Assembly: GCA_031841125.1 (NCBI GenBank)
Contig: CM063106.1
Coordinates: forward strand, 17,670,001 to 17,734,000
DNA length: 64,000 bases
Direction: 5' to 3'
Source: Acanthococcus lagerstroemiae
Lineage: Eukaryota > Arthropoda > Insecta > Hemiptera > Eriococcidae
Position 1 is the stretch's first letter, and each line of letters begins with the position of its first letter. A program made the translations under genes and the position numbers. Shown one piece after another: positions 10,996 through 23,107 of the stretch. The notes below the pieces were generated by a model. The model did not search any database. It worked only from the letters and a program-made list of their open reading frames with translations, and was not told where the DNA came from.

Positions 10996-12165
10996 TCCTT
11001 TTTTCCTGGACACAGTGCTGGATTCAGGAAAATGCGCCCTGGGGCCAATCCTAAGAGGCTCTTCCCCTTCGCACGAAAATGAGTGTTCATATTTTTTCGT
11101 ATTTTGATCTGTAATTCTTTTTTTTAAGGGGGAGGGGGAGTAGAATTAATTTATTCACCGCTTAAAATGATTGGACAAGACACAAAACCTCATTTTTTCA
11201 GATGCGAAGTCAAATCGAGGAAAGGTAAACAAGGATTTTCTAAGACCAAATTCTATTTTATTTTAAGGTGAAAATTTCCACCTCACCCGAGCGGTGTTAG
11301 AACGTTTCACTGAATTTGGAATTTCGAATAGAAGGAAATCGAATGAGGTATATTTAGGTCACTGATTTCGGAAATTAATCAGGTTTTCGATTTGACTGCG
11401 ATTCGAGCCCCAAATTTGACTTTCCTTTCTTCCAAGGAACTAAACTCTGCTGGAGAAACAAGACTAGGTCGATTATCGAAAATGTGTTTTTGGGTTTTTT
11501 ATTTTAAAACTCTTTCCAGATTTCTGATCTGATCTGAATTTTAGTTTCGCTGTCTAAATTTTTCTCCTCGCGATTTTGACCCTATTTTGACATTTGAGTC
11601 AAATATCGGAATAGGGAATTTAAGATCTTGTCAGCTTTTCGATCTGGCCCAGATATCAGTTTGAAATATTGAAATTTCACCTTTACCCCTGAGAGAGACA
11701 AAACTGGTTCAATTTGGAAGATCGAACAAAGCATCTACATACATGAAGTTTTCGGGTAGCTAATTTGAAAAATCTAATCAGACTCTTAATCCAGCTTTAA
11801 TGCAGGCCTCAAAATCCTCGTTTCCTTTTTGAAATAGGCAGATAAAAGTGACTTGACTTGAAAAACTGAACGAAGTTAAAAAATAAAGTCTTCTCACAGT
11901 TCATTCGTTCTGGTAGGTATCGTGTTTGAATCCTCTGATTCGGTCCCAGTTTTAATGATGAAAACAAAAATTTCGAGCTTAAAAAGGGGCCGAATTGAAT
12001 CTAATTAGAAGTTGAGATAGGGTTCAATGTCTGAAAAACTAAATTTTTCAGGAGAAAAAATGTTTGATGTTTTATGCGATCAAAATATTGTGTTGTTTTC
12101 TTCCTACTTCAAACTAAATATAATCAGATACATATCTGTGAATAATGTGGTGGGACATATGGTGA
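10996..12165. other. No recognisable gene
   Basis: AT-rich, T-rich sequence with the short recurring text TTTTCGATCTGACC/AAATCGGA. No open frame beyond about 60 codons and no RNA gene seen. Confidence 0.45.
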
Positions 12166-12485
12166 TGCACGCATGCCAAAGTGGCCCCTAAGACACAGCA
12201 CCCTCGACCCTGGAAACTATCCTTTCGAGTATCGCATCAGTGACCAGAGGGACGCTTTGAGGCCGGCCCGAGCCCCCTTCGCCGTTCCGCTTCCGGTGCG
12301 TGCTGTCCTGCGAGGGCCACCATGGGGTCTCCTACCGACTAAAGTTGACGCTCCCAGCATTAACCTGGAATTTGAGTTCCCTAATGTCGGACGCACTTTC
12401 TCTTCACTCACCCCTCACCTTCCCGGCTTGGTACGTGTGGCGACGCAGAAAGGACATATCTATGAATATAATTTGTCATAATTTT
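12165..12485 (+). other. GC-rich patch with overlapping open frames, unrecognised
   Basis: This 300-base block is clearly richer in GC than the flanks, and is open in one frame from 12173 to 12481 (102 codons) and in a second from 12300 to 12497. Neither translation shows a domain I recognise. The first is proline- and arginine-rich (R-P-A-R-A-P-F-A-V-P-L-P). Compositional oddity, open frames and sharp borders fit a fragment of a mobile element or a captured sequence as well as an exon. Confidence 0.3.
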
Positions 12486-13569
12486 GTCACTGTCTAAGTT
12501 CAGATCTCAAACTTCCTGTTGGATTCTAAGTTGACGTCTTAAACTCTTAGCTGAACCTTACCACTTCGAGATTTTTCGTATAAACGCAGGGCGCAATGAT
12601 CTTATACTGTGAGTTGATGCTCAGAGCACGTGTTTGTCAATAATAAAAAAAAAGTTTTTTAATCAAAACTTTATCCTTTGCTGGGTGTTGAGGTCACAGT
12701 GAAGTGGGCACGGAATGTTTAAATCAGCGATTCGAAAATTACTTTGTTCGGTTTACTCAATTAGAGTCGACTAGGTCTCTTTCTTTTCTCCTTTCTGTAT
12801 TATTTATTTCTTGCTCTTCTATTTTTTCAGCGGTCCCTTTAGCCGCCTGTGTACTACCTAAATCCAGCGCTGTTCCTGGATTCGGATTTTTGGATTCAAT
12901 CACTTGGTCATACATCTGAATTCTTAGATTCAGAATTCTTTTTTCTCGTATTCTTCACAACTCGAGCGGGTTTTTGTACGAAAGAGAGAGAAGTGTTTAA
13001 TCCGGACCCAAGCGAAGACATACAAAATCGAGGAAACGATGAGAGCAGGTAAAAAGCGCGTGTATTGATCAATCGATAGTAAAAATAGAAGATCTTGTGA
13101 GTTCTAGGTATAAACTATGACTGAACTGTAACTACACTCATGTCCTACCTGGCCGACCGAGGGAGAAGAAGGAGAGCGAGTCATGCGAATAATAATAAGA
13201 AGAACGCGGTTTAGAAAAGACAGGATGGGCAGGTATGCATGAGACAGAAGACGTTAGTTAGACGCTTGGATCGTATTACACAGGAAGTAGCCAGGCAGGA
13301 TGATTTATACGAAAATGTACATTTGCGAGGAGAGGGTCACCGCAACCCTTTTCAACTTAAATTGGATCCGATAGACGAAGCAAATTAATATTCAGCTCTG
13401 TTTATTATTCCAACCCTGATCCACTTATCGACCCTTCTTATAGAATCTCCGAATCCAGAATCCGCTACAGATTTTCCAAATTAAGAATGTCCAAGTCCAT
13501 AAAAGTGATTGACTTTTCGTTGCAGGATGGATAAATCGTCCATGTATGTATTCAACCATGCACCGAAGA

Positions 13570-14310
13570 CGATGATTGGCTTCCCAAATATTACATAAGA
13601 AGATGAACAAGCAACGGGATCATTATTGTGTAGCGTGGAAAATACCAGACCACGCTGCTACGTCCAGTCAAGGTCGGCTAGGCGAATATGCCAAAAGTCC
13701 GAAGACCAAGTTCAACTCTCTCAATTGCCAACGTAAGCATCGAGTTACTATATTCTATATGAATATTATATTATACAGTAAACACGTAAACATGCGAACA
13801 ATAGCCCAGTTGGTAGGCATTGACTCCGTGACAACACTCACATGTTTACCTGCGTACGTGCATTGTTCGACGTTGATTGAAAATGGTGAAATTTCGCGAA
13901 CGGGGTTGATCTTATCGCCAGATTTAACTGTATTTTAAAGGCCAGTTGTCTGGAGGCCGCATGCGAGCGATAAAAAGAACACCCGGGTGCCGGGTCACCG
14001 AATGAGAGACGGCCTGACAAGCCAGCACGAGGGTACTGTCGAGCTGAAATGGCACAATACGAGCCGGGAGATGCGGATGACCTATTCCTTCCAAATGAGA
14101 AAACTAAATGATCGAAGATGCTCGACACTATGTCCATTATTCCTGAGCCAAAATGAGCAATTGTTAGGCAATCAGCTGGAAGGGATATATTCATCACATT
14201 TTACCGCCTGCTCATTTGGATCTTGTCCTCCTCGGTACAATTCAACGTTTACCAAGTATACTCGTTACCAGAACGTGCCATCCAGACAAGTAGCGCAGAC
14301 CTCCTGAGAG
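13570..14310 (+). other. Open, GC-richer stretch, unrecognised
   Basis: Two successive plus-strand open frames (13576-13938, 120 codons; 13987-14307, 106 codons) and an antisense frame overlap here. The text at 13802-13830 (TAGCCCAGTTGGTAGGC) resembles a tRNA A box, and GTTCGAC at 13866-13872 is a weak B-box match, so a SINE head is possible. No protein domain is seen. I do not claim a gene. Confidence 0.25.
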
Positions 14311-14875
14311 ATACAGCGAGGTTTAAAATGTATGGACCTACCCCGTGATAAAATACTCGCTATCCTGAGGCCCGTAACGTGATGCATTTTCCCGGGAGTG
14401 GGGGACAACTTAAGGTAAAGTTGCAAATTTCACGCAAAAAATCAAAAAGCTATGAGCTGTCCTATCATTACAAATGGGTTTTTGCACAACAAAGAGATTG
14501 AAAAACTAAAAATATGAAAGTTAATAGCTTTCTGTTTGCTAACTTATCTTGCATTTTCATAGTTGAGTACTATGATACTGACATTAAAAATCGAGCGAGA
14601 TAATATGTTAAATAAAGAAGGAACTAATGTCGCTTAGCATATTTTGTCACTTTATTCTTATTTTGTCCAGTACAGGCCATCATAAATTTGATAACTTACA
14701 AAACTACGAATTCAACAGTAATACGAAAACAACGAAAGTTATTTAGATAGGAGCTATAAAAGCTCGCTCGCTATTCAGTAATCAACTATTGAAGCAGCGA
14801 ACAATAGGAAACGCTGATGAAATGAATGAAAATGGAAAAAGAACATTCAACTCTGATACTTTCAATGAACGCTAA

Positions 14876-15265
14876 GATTTCAGGTTATAGGCCCCAGTGT
14901 ACCCTGCTGAAAGAAGGTTACGACTGAAAGTACCTCAGAATTGAACATAGTGACTCACGACACCTATTTTCAACGTAATTGATATGCACATATGTGTCTG
15001 TCACTTCAGGTTATAGCCCCTAGTGGACCTTGATAGGTGGGAATTAGGCATAGAATACCCTTAAAATTGAACGCAATGACTCGTGAAACCCAACATTTTT
15101 GAAATCACTAACACGCATGTATGTGTATTTACAATTTCAGGATATAGCCTCTAGTGGATCTTAATAGGTAGGTTATAGCTGAAATGAACTCAAAAATGAG
15201 TTTAGCAACTCAGGAAACCTTATCAATATAGATGAAGCTACTGACCCTAATTATTTGGTTTCAAC
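14876..15265 (+). repeat. Tandem repeat, about 130-bp unit, three copies
   Basis: The start motif TTCAGGTTATAG(C)CCC recurs at 14881, 15007 and 15138 (spacings 126 and 131). Each unit carries, in the same order, TAGTGGAnCTT, a GAATTGAAC/AAATTGAACG segment, GnGACTC, and a stretch of ATGTATGTGT-type sequence. The units are clearly diverged. Confidence 0.75.
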
Positions 15266-15545
15266 CCTCTGTAGATCCTCCAGGAGTGGATACGCATCCC
15301 AAAAAAATTGATTCAGTATGTTTAAAAACTATAGAAACAAATAAGTACACGTATTGATTTAGGTTGTGTTAGGGGGAAGGGTAGATTCATCTAACAACCC
15401 CTAAACTACCCATTTCAGAACACCCTACACATCCCCTAAAAGTACCTAATTCTTTTCGAATTTTACAAAACTTAATTTTTAGGCCAACTTTTTTCTGAGA
15501 AATTAGCCTGAAAAATCGTAGTAGAGAATTTTGTTTTACTATTAA

Positions 15546-15690
15546 TGAAAAGAGGTCGGTCTGGCACAAGATGGGAGGACGAATTGGTTCAAGAGAATGG
15601 GGTAGCTTTGGACAAAAACTGCCCAGAACTTAAAGACGTGAAAGCTAGCTGAGGAGACGTATGCCCAGCAGTGGGTGACTTGAGTTTGGG
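15546..15690 (+). mobile_element. LINE (RTE-like) 3'-end fragment
   Basis: Translation gives K-R-G-R-S-G-T-R-W-E-D-E-L, a spacer, then E-E-T-Y-A-Q-Q-W-V: the C-terminal tail that ends many insect endonuclease/reverse transcriptase LINE ORFs (usual form R-G-R-P-x-x-R-W-x-D-D-I ... E-A-Y-x-x-x-W). The nucleotide text GAGACGTATGCCCAGCAGTGGG is the same tail seen at 4180 and 56175. It is strongly 5' truncated. Confidence 0.65.
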
Positions 15691-15869
15691 GCTCGCACTT
15701 TTTAAATGACTATAAAATTTCACCTATTTGAGCTATCAACCCTGAAAATGGCTCAAAATGTTCGTACATCCTTCTGCTACAAAAGTATCACGCTAAAATG
15801 GAGGGGGGAGGGTTCGTTAATTTTACATGAATTTTTAAAGCAGAGTAGTAAGAATCCGGAAATTTATTT

Positions 15870-16560
15870 TTGGGCTCTCCTAATATCGCCCATCGAAATT
15901 ACATGTAAAAGTCAATTAGCGTAATATTGCCTAGCTAAAAAATCATAAAAATTGACAGTTTACGTTACTTATAAAAGATATTTTGACTTTATCCATTCAA
16001 ACAATTTGAACAAGTGTACTTTTTTTTTGTTTGAGACTTCGCCAAAGGTGGCGTCGCAAACCTCAGGCGCCCATACAGAACATTTTGAACACGAGTGATA
16101 ACAGTTTACAATATGTGGTTCCTAATATCACCTACATGTTATCAAGTGGGCGATATTAGGAATTCGCGCGTGGACGATATTAGGGAAAACGGTACTCACT
16201 ACCTTCGACGCCATATTCTGCTTAATTATTTATAAATTCTGGAGATTTTTATCTAAAACTACAATTTGAACGTTTCTCATCACAACACTATTTGTTCGAC
16301 ATCCAGCATGCATCTTATCAGTCACAAGCGCCATCCAAAGACAACACTAAAAAAGTTTTCAGGTCCTCGATTCCTTCTCCCAGCTCTCACTCTTCGGTTT
16401 TTGGTTTCCGGAACCTAACTTTTCACATGTACTACTATTTTGCGATACCAAACATGGAAAAATTTTTTCCGCCAGATCGCGCCATTACACAGGGCGAAAT
16501 AAAGTAGTAAGCGATATTAGGAACTGGGCGATATTTGGCGACTTTACCTTATAGTGAAAT
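15870..16560. repeat. Cluster of GCGATATTAGG motifs in both orientations
   Basis: CCTAATATCGCCC occurs near 15879, CCTAATATCACC near 16122, GGGCGATATTAGGAA near 16149, ACGATATTAGGG near 16173, and GCGATATTAGGAACTGGGCGATATT near 16505. The mixed orientation and clustering look like the subterminal sites of a DNA transposon, whose right border may lie near 16550 (GGCGACTTTACC). I could not find a matching left terminus. Confidence 0.45.
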
Positions 16561-17740
16561 GACTGTAAAGAAAACTCAATACAATACAGCCTAATTTCAA
16601 ATATTAATAACGCTACATTATGACCATCATTATTTAATTCTGTTAACGGAAGAGTATTTATAGTCACTGAATTCATTTTTGATGCATTATTTTGCATAAG
16701 GAATTGAACTTAAAAAATCGGAAAGTAGAATATCCTGCATTCAAGGGTATTGGAAAGGAGTCGTCGAGTTCCTTCTTGATACAGTTGTCTTAACATACAT
16801 CGTACCGCAAGAGGTATCAACAAGTCGAGTAGGCTACCTTTAATTACATTGAAAAGGCAAGTTTTCTTGTCACTAAGTTCATTTTGGATGTCGTCTTTGG
16901 TCTTCATTATTACCTCAAAGGTGCTACATGAATCATGACCTGAGAAATCTCAAATCAGAACATGATACTTTCTATTTAACTCCCTGTAGCACCACACGAA
17001 TAGGGCTCGTAAGACTATTTGCAGTGGAGACATTTTGTCAGGTAAATTTTCTTGCTGGTAGTACAATATTGTGTATTATGTAAACATCTAATAGAATCTT
17101 GATATGAAAGTTCAAAATTGAACATATGATATATCTGAAAGGTACGTTCTATGGGTTTCATACATGAGCATACTTGTATGCGTTATGATTACTAACATAT
17201 TATACTACCATGTAAGGTCAGTTATGCTCCCGTTCCCCACAATTTTATTCCTCTAATTTTCAATTTTATTTTAAAATGTTTCATCCTCTCATTTATTAAG
17301 AGACTACTTCAGCAATAAATTGGTACAGCAACTACTGCACATGATTGTAAGACTATCTATAAAAGTCTTCAACTGCGTTTGCAAGTCGGTTTTCATACGT
17401 CAAGACTATACATACAACAGTTACAATTTCAACAAATCCTTAGTTCCGAGAAAGAGATAATTTTAATCTCCAACCACAATTATGATCACGCAGGGTATAC
17501 AGTCCACCAGCCCAACCCCTTTACATCGTACATCAAACCAGCCGACACATCGTGCTCAGTCATTATGAACAACAAAACTGTCTCAACGGTTTCAATTCGA
17601 CCACGGCACCCATGAGAACGATTTTTTTTTTCAGTGAAAATGTCGAATATAACCCGGAATTAATTTCAGCACGGAGACCAAAAACGTAAATTAGAAGTTA
17701 CTCATACAATAATTTAAACGCAAAACTAAAAAAAACCTAC
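16561..17740. other. No recognisable gene; downstream side of the UNC93-like exon
   Basis: I searched the minus strand for the remaining UNC93-like exons (the C-terminal half with the next membrane segments) and saw none here or further left. Only short ORFs of no recognised type occur. Confidence 0.4.
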
Positions 17741-17749
17741 ATCGCTTAC

Positions 17750-17981
17750 CTTGACAACGGGTCCAGCAAAAATGCGATGATGGATACAGCAATGGCGATA
17801 CATGCTAGGTAAATTATACTAATTTCGTAGATTTCCGAATCGGGCGGTCTTTCTAAATTTCCGCTTTGACTTCCGCCGATGACGCAGAAATTGGAACCAC
17901 ACACTTTCAAGTCATCGTCGGACAGCGAATGATTGCCCGATGGACTACTACCACCGTGACCGTGTGCTCCGCTCGACAGCA
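17750..17981 (-). CDS. UNC93-like protein, internal exon (second coding exon)
   Basis: This exon continues the UNC93-like frame from the exon at 21022. The acceptor is TTTTTTTGCAATTACAG ending at 17982; with the single base left over from the previous exon it forms a GTG (Val) codon, so the join is phase 1 and in frame. It encodes about residues 230-306: a Gly/Ser/His-rich luminal or extracellular loop with an N-H-S glycosylation sequon (about residue 246), a C-G-S-N-F-C cysteine pair, the conserved R-P-P-D-S-E-I-Y-E-I-S segment, a transmembrane helix (about 281-302), and D-P-L-S-R. The donor is AG|GTAAGC at 17750/17749, phase 2. Known family: major-facilitator-fold UNC-93 proteins; C. elegans UNC-93 is a regulatory subunit of the two-pore potassium channel SUP-9. 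The further exons are not found in the window and probably lie beyond the left edge. Confidence 0.85.
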
Positions 17982-19439
17982 CTGTAATTGCAAAAAAACG
18001 TAAACAAGAATCAGCTTGTTATTCGTGGAAATCGAAATTTCTCATAATCAATGGAGTATCCCTCCGCCCCATCAACTGCATTTTGTTTCCGTACATTATA
18101 CACGATGAGTACAGGAGCTGTTCCTCTACCTGCTGTCTCACTTCTAAGTTCTGGTAATGTGCCCAAAATTCCAATCTCCAGCGAAACACACATATCCCAA
18201 ACTCAACACTAGAATCCTTGCTCCCCGACAATTACACCTAAAACATTAAACTCATATCATTCCTGAAAGCCACAAGCCTCTACTCCAAAATGTAACCCAT
18301 ACAGTCTCCACGTCTGTAGCCAATAGTCTGTACATGACGTATCTAAGCCCCAGTCCCCCAAAAAGCTTTTCTCACTCGAAGGGCAAACATTTTTCAAGAT
18401 TGATAGCTATAGCATCTCACTTCCTCTCAAAACTCAATAATCTCCTCCCCAAACCTTTCTAAAGTCATCCCCTATCCATTTATAACAAGTGTCGCGCATT
18501 CGGGTTACCTTTATTCTGCTGAATCAGAAGTAGAATTACATCTGACGATTACTGAGCACTAATTTGTATATGAGTATTGAAAATACCGACCTTCAGGCAC
18601 CAGAGCTATTTTTCGTATTTTGAGCGCAGAGAGCGTTCCTGCACTCCAGTTAGAAAACGTTGTGGCACCGATTTTGGGGGCCTTCACGTAATTTGTGGTG
18701 CCACAATGACGTTTAACCTTTAATTTTGGTGCCTCAATGACCGATATTATAACTCACGCTATATACAGGAAAGATGCCCCTCGGGGGTGATATTATTTTA
18801 CAGTACAACAGCGCACCCCTCTACTTCAGAAAAATTTTGTTCAGAAGAAAAAACAGTCCATGAAGTTATTTTTCTCTTTTACCCACTTTCCTTACTCTCT
18901 AAATTTGAATCAGCGGAATTTATTGGGTTCTCAGTTATAAGTATACACACCACGTGATCACTTATTCAATTCAACATATATACCTTGATTCGCAAGGTAT
19001 ATTGATCTGAATCACTGATCACATAATCGGTACATTAATAACTGTAAAACCCCACTAGTTCAAATTCAAAGAGCATTTTTCTTCCCCGTTCTTGTTTTCT
19101 TCTTTCCAATTTCATTTACATTTTTGTTTTAACCTCATCTTTTGGGCACCCTTTGCTAGCCAGACACTCGCGGCTAATAGCCCTCTTGGCCTCATATGAA
19201 TATCTATCCCTGATTCAGATCAAATTCCTTTCCTTACAATAGCATACACTCTTCTCGAAACAAGCTCCAGCCAGATCGTTCATCACAATTTCTTTTCTCC
19301 CATTTTTTATCTTCCTTTCGTTATTTCATTCTTTCTTACATTTATGTCACATCTGCGAGCATCATTTTTCAGCTGAATGCCCCACAGAATCTGTCTCATT
19401 TCATTCCTCGTGCCCTCAGGCAAACCTAGTGTTGTTCAA

Positions 19440-20330
19440 GATTTTCCAAAACTTGTTCAAGAATCTTTAAAACTCTTCCAGATTTTTTAGCACGCCAAGT
19501 GCCGAGTCAGTGTAGCGTTCAAAATAGTGACATATGTCATCCACCAGTAGGTGATACTGAGGTTTTGTATAAGAGCTGTAGCGGGGGTTGTAGCGAACAG
19601 AAATAACTTAGTATGCAGGGTCCAGACATATGCCCAACTTTTTTTGGTTGTAGATAAGTACCCCGCTCCCTGAGTCTCCCCTGGCTTACGGCTGTCACCC
19701 ACCGGCGGGTGACGATTTTAAGACTTTCCAAAGCTTATTCAAACTTATTTTAATTCTTACAGATTTTTCAAAGCTTGTAAGAAGAAACTTATTGAAGATG
19801 CCGGTTTTAAAAGGAGAGGGCAATTTGAAGAATAATCCTGAAAGTTAGAAGAATTTTGTTCGTTGGCTCTCAAATAAGCATTCCTCATCACTTTTCAAGG
19901 GTCAAAAAGGCAACGCCGTTAAATCTATTCCCATAGAAGAATTCTGGTATCGGGTTTGACTAGGCTCGTTACGAATACTCTGTAAAACTAGTTAAAGATC
20001 CCTCAAGATCCTTTCAGATTTACTGAAGCCGTTGAAGGTTCCTGCAAAATTATTCAAGGATGCTTGAGACTGCTACTGTTTTGATTAAGCTTCTTCTGGA
20101 CTTGTTTGAAAAAAATCAAAACTTTTCAAATGTTATAAGGATTCCTTCAGGATTCTGTAGAACTATTGGAATCTCATTTACAACCCTCCTGAAGGTCTTT
20201 CAGGTTTCTTTTAAATTCTGTAAGACCTCTTCACACTCGTTCAAGACCTTCGAAACTCATTTGAAACCCTCTAAGATGCTTTTCATGAAAATCCAGTGCC
20301 GTACTTACTCTAATCCCTTCTAAACTGTGT
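19440..20330. repeat. Degenerate tandem array, CAAGACTTTTC/AAGATTTTTC core
   Basis: Motifs such as TTCAAGATTTTCC, TTGTTCAAGAATCTTT, AAACTCTTCCAG, CCCTCAAGATCC and TTCAAGACCTTCG recur every 18-25 bases with much drift. The same wording forms arrays at 47470-49640 and 59460-59640. At 19490-19735 the array is interrupted by a GC-richer segment of unknown origin. Confidence 0.6.
19495..19735 (-). other. Unrecognised segment inserted in the intronic repeat array
   Basis: Two overlapping minus-strand frames (19702-19487, 71 codons; 19731-19537, 64 codons) are open, with R-R-W-V-T-A-V and later a C-S-L-Q-P-P segment. The text interrupts the CAAGACTTTT array cleanly on both sides, which suggests an inserted element. 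The right border CACCCACCGGCGGGTGACGAT contains a small palindrome (CACCCACCGGCGGGTG). No family recognised. Confidence 0.3.
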
Positions 20331-20460
20331 GATTTTTTTTCTGCTATCGACACCTCATCCAATTACATGAAATTTTTATTCAAATTTTGTAATTATTTTC
20401 ATGTATGCCTGACCTTAGAGCGTCATTTCGTCACACTTTTTTGAATTCAAGTCAAGCATG

Positions 20461-20620
20461 GGAACATAGTCACCCCGCTGACCTCCCGTCGCTACGCCAC
20501 TAAAGTCACACACACACATATGGAAAAGTCTAGTCGACCGTTGCGGAGATGGTTGTCCCACGGACCTTTGACCGCCACGCCATTAAAGTCTCACACACAG
20601 AGAAAGGTCTAGTCGACAGT
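20461..20620 (+). repeat. Two-copy direct repeat in the intron (about 80-bp unit)
   Basis: CGCTACGCCACTAAAGTCAC at about 20490 and CGCCACGCCATTAAAGTCTC at about 20573 begin parallel units that both run through CACACACA to GGTCTAGTCGAC (20528-20538 and 20606-20617). The CTACGCCACT text resembles the right terminus of the small hAT family at 30662, so this may be a decayed tandem MITE end. Confidence 0.5.
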
Positions 20621-21021
20621 TTCAGTATCCATATTTGGCTGACATAAGCAACCCTGAGGAGAAGGGGGAGGGGGAAATACCCCGGGCCCGGACTTTCGGG
20701 GGGAGGGGCAATATTTTTAAAAGAGTTGAATTTCAACGCTTACGGTTACATCATACTGTACATAAAATCAGCGATCACTCCTTACACCGTGAAAGAAACC
20801 TCTTACCCCCCGTAGCTTATAATTTTTTCCCATCTGACGAAATAACAAAATGAACTGAAAAAGAGAGGGGTCCGTGGAAATTCTCCCCAGGCCCTCTTTT
20901 TTCTCTCTATGGGGCTGGACATGAGCAAACCTTCTCTAAATCCAAGTGTGTATACGAATGTAACTTCTCTCGTGGTCCTCAACGTGACATAAATTCAGCT
21001 ATAATTTAAAATTGAACTTAC

Positions 21022-21735
21022 CAAGCGATGATATCAAGTTGCCCCACAGCTCGGCGGTCTGCCAGGCCAGGAAGAAGAAACCGAAAAAGCGGACCACGAT
21101 GCCGTCTACTTGCTGGTCGGTCAATTTGGCGTACACGGCGGCGACCTGAGTCAAGTAGGTAGCTTTGGCGGCCCACATAGGCGCGGCGCCAAGTCCGACT
21201 AGCACTCCGGCCGGCACCAAAGTGTAGAATCTCGGGTACAGCTGAGCCGCTATGTACGGCGCGTAGCACAACAACGACACGCATAAGGTCCATTTTACAG
21301 TTAACCTTTTAATTAAAAATGTAGGCACGAATATACACGAAATTACGAGCGCCGCGTACACGGCTGATAAGGAAACTGTACCGAGACCTTCTTTGGCGTT
21401 GATGGAACTCTGCAGATTCGCCGTTCCCTGGAACGCCGTGAACTGCACCATAAATGCGAAACTGATTGTCGCTATATTTTTCAATATTCTCCATTTCTCT
21501 TTTCGCGACATTTTGAATTTGCCTTTCGGAATCTGCTCTTCTTCGGGCTGCAGCGGTGGCTTCGATAGAACGTCGCTAAGCGGGTCGCCATCTTGCTTAA
21601 ACGCTTTGTTATCGTAGCCGGAGACGGGGAACGCGCCTCTGTCGTCGTTTCGTCGCTGGTGGCAGTGGTCAAAATTGTTTGATTTGTCATCGCTGGGCAT
21701 TACTACCATTTTGGAAATCCTTCCTTTACGTCAGT
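21022..21735 (-). CDS. UNC93-like protein, first coding exon (N-terminal half)
   Basis: Coding begins at the ATG ending at 21709 in a good context (CCAAAATGG) and runs 229 codons plus one base to the donor CTTG|GTAAGT (21022/21021). A TTTTGTTACAG acceptor ending at 21736 places 21710-21735 in the 5' UTR of the same exon, so an upstream non-coding exon is expected to the right. The N-terminal 70 residues are hydrophilic and acidic/charged. From about residue 74 on there are a K-x-x-K-N-I-A-T-I-S-F helix with the family's F-x-A-F-x-G-T-A-N-L-Q-S-S motif (about 89-102), helices at about 113-134, 140-157 and 162-180 with G-x-G-A-A-P-M-W-A-A-K-A-T-Y, and a helix at about 203-229 ending L-W-G-N-L-I-S-S-L. 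This is the first half of an MFS-fold UNC-93 family protein of the plasma or endosomal membrane. Family role: potassium-channel regulation in nematodes; transport-related in insects. The reading frame is intact. Confidence 0.9.
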
Positions 21736-22775
21736 CTGTAACAAAACGAAAACGGATTCATTAATTTCACTCTAATGCAAATGTGGGTATGTCCACATCG
21801 TTATTCAAATGCGATCTGTGTAAGTGAAGCAGTGAGGATGAACACATCACAAAATTCGGGTAGCCTTTATTACATAGTTGAGACATGAGTATTGGGCGGT
21901 TAATACACCGAGAGCGCGTTCAACTCTAGAGCAAAGAGTCAAAGTATGGATGATCCTGGAGGGAAATGTGTTATGATGCACTGTCAGAGAACATCGAGAG
22001 TATTTTCATTGATGTTCATACTCTAGCACATAATGGTCAAAGATGATAATAATGTGAATAATGCCCAAATCAATAAGTCAGTGCTGGCATTGTCCATACC
22101 CTAGAAAGGTACTGAAAACAAACACTGACCTACTGAATCTTCAGTCGGTGCTTTGGCTTCAGGTCCCGATTATTTTGTTGTCATCGAATCATTCAATAAT
22201 TCAGTACGTCTACAAGGACATCATTCGCTGCTATACTTAGTAGGGCAACCCTGCTTTCCAGTACATTGCTTCTCGTTATATATCTACATAATTTGTCAAT
22301 TAGCTATCGAATTCATGACCTTTCTAACATCAAGTTGACCTTTCCCCGGATAGAGGAGGGTAGGCCATCTCTGCTCTTGTGTATTGGTGATGCAGTTGAC
22401 CATCTACTATATGTTTAAATTCTCACTCAAAGTATAGCTAAATCATCTGCTCTAGTTAAGTCTTTTATATGGAGGGTCTTCATGATTTATGATCACATCA
22501 CCTTGTATCTTGTGAAACATGTGCGTATGGAAATGTCGACTAAAATGTCAGCACTGAAATCCAAGAACACATTTTTATGTGCACTACACATACAAATATC
22601 AATTCTGTGTTTACTGTCGACTGTGTAGTATACATTTCCATCGACAAAATGACAAACAAGGGTTCAGTGCAGTTTATATTTTAGTCAACAAGTAGGTATA
22701 TCTACATGAATCGAGATTTCTATAAAGATTGTAGTATGCAGCAAATTGATACGCGTTCACCTATATGTTATGATC
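21736..22775. other. Upstream side of the UNC93-like gene; no further exon recognised
   Basis: The 5' non-coding exon and promoter should lie on the minus strand at higher coordinates than 21735, but I cannot place them. Only short ORFs without domains are present. Confidence 0.35.
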
Positions 22776-23107
22776 CGATGTTTGTAGGCATTCCTTTAAT
22801 GGCTATACCTACTGGTAACCATTCCTACCTCCTTCCCTAGATTTTTTTTAAATAATTCTCATTAGATTATCAAGATGCGGGGCTCATTTTACGTTTTTTT
22901 TTTTTTTTTTTTTTAAATAAAATCCTAATAATTAATGCCTCAAGGTAGGACGCCATAATGTTTGTATTCCTTTAATGGCTACACTCTGGTAACCATTCCC
23001 ACTACCTTGTTCCCTGCATATATTTATATTCGTAGTTCTCGTTAGATTATCAAGATGCGGGGCTCATGTTACTTCTTTTAAATAAAATCCTAAAATTTAA
23101 TGCCTCA
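22775..23107 (+). repeat. Direct duplication, about 165-175-bp unit, two copies
   Basis: Copy 1 (about 22782-22944) and copy 2 (about 22958-23107) share, in order, TTTGTA-GGCATTCCTTTAATGGC, CTGGTAACCATTCC, ATTAGATTATCAAGATGCGG, AAATAAAATCCTAA and TTAATGCCTCAA. Copy 1 has a 22-base T-run where copy 2 has six or seven bases, so the homopolymer expanded after duplication or shrank in copy 2. Confidence 0.8.

Larger units (their letters stand above)
17982..21021 (-). other. Phase-1 intron of the UNC93-like gene (3040 bp)
   Basis: Donor CTTG|GTAAGT at 21022/21021 and acceptor TTACAG ending at 17982. The intron holds no LINE or TIR element I can delimit, but carries the degenerate CAAGACTTTT-type array (19440-20330) and a two-copy direct repeat (20461-20620). 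A polypyrimidine tract precedes the acceptor (about 17990-17996 on the plus strand as A-run). Confidence 0.8.

Noticed and set aside
12173..12481. GC-rich open frame as a host exon
   Set aside because: Two overlapping frames are equally open, no domain or convincing splice pair is seen, and borders look compositional. Kept only as an unrecognised patch.
13802..13872. tRNA gene
   Set aside because: There is an A-box-like start and a weak B-box-like end but no cloverleaf; at best an old SINE head.
21018..21690. Other open frames overlapping the UNC93-like exon on both strands
   Set aside because: They are frame shadows of the real exon, whose composition keeps other frames open.
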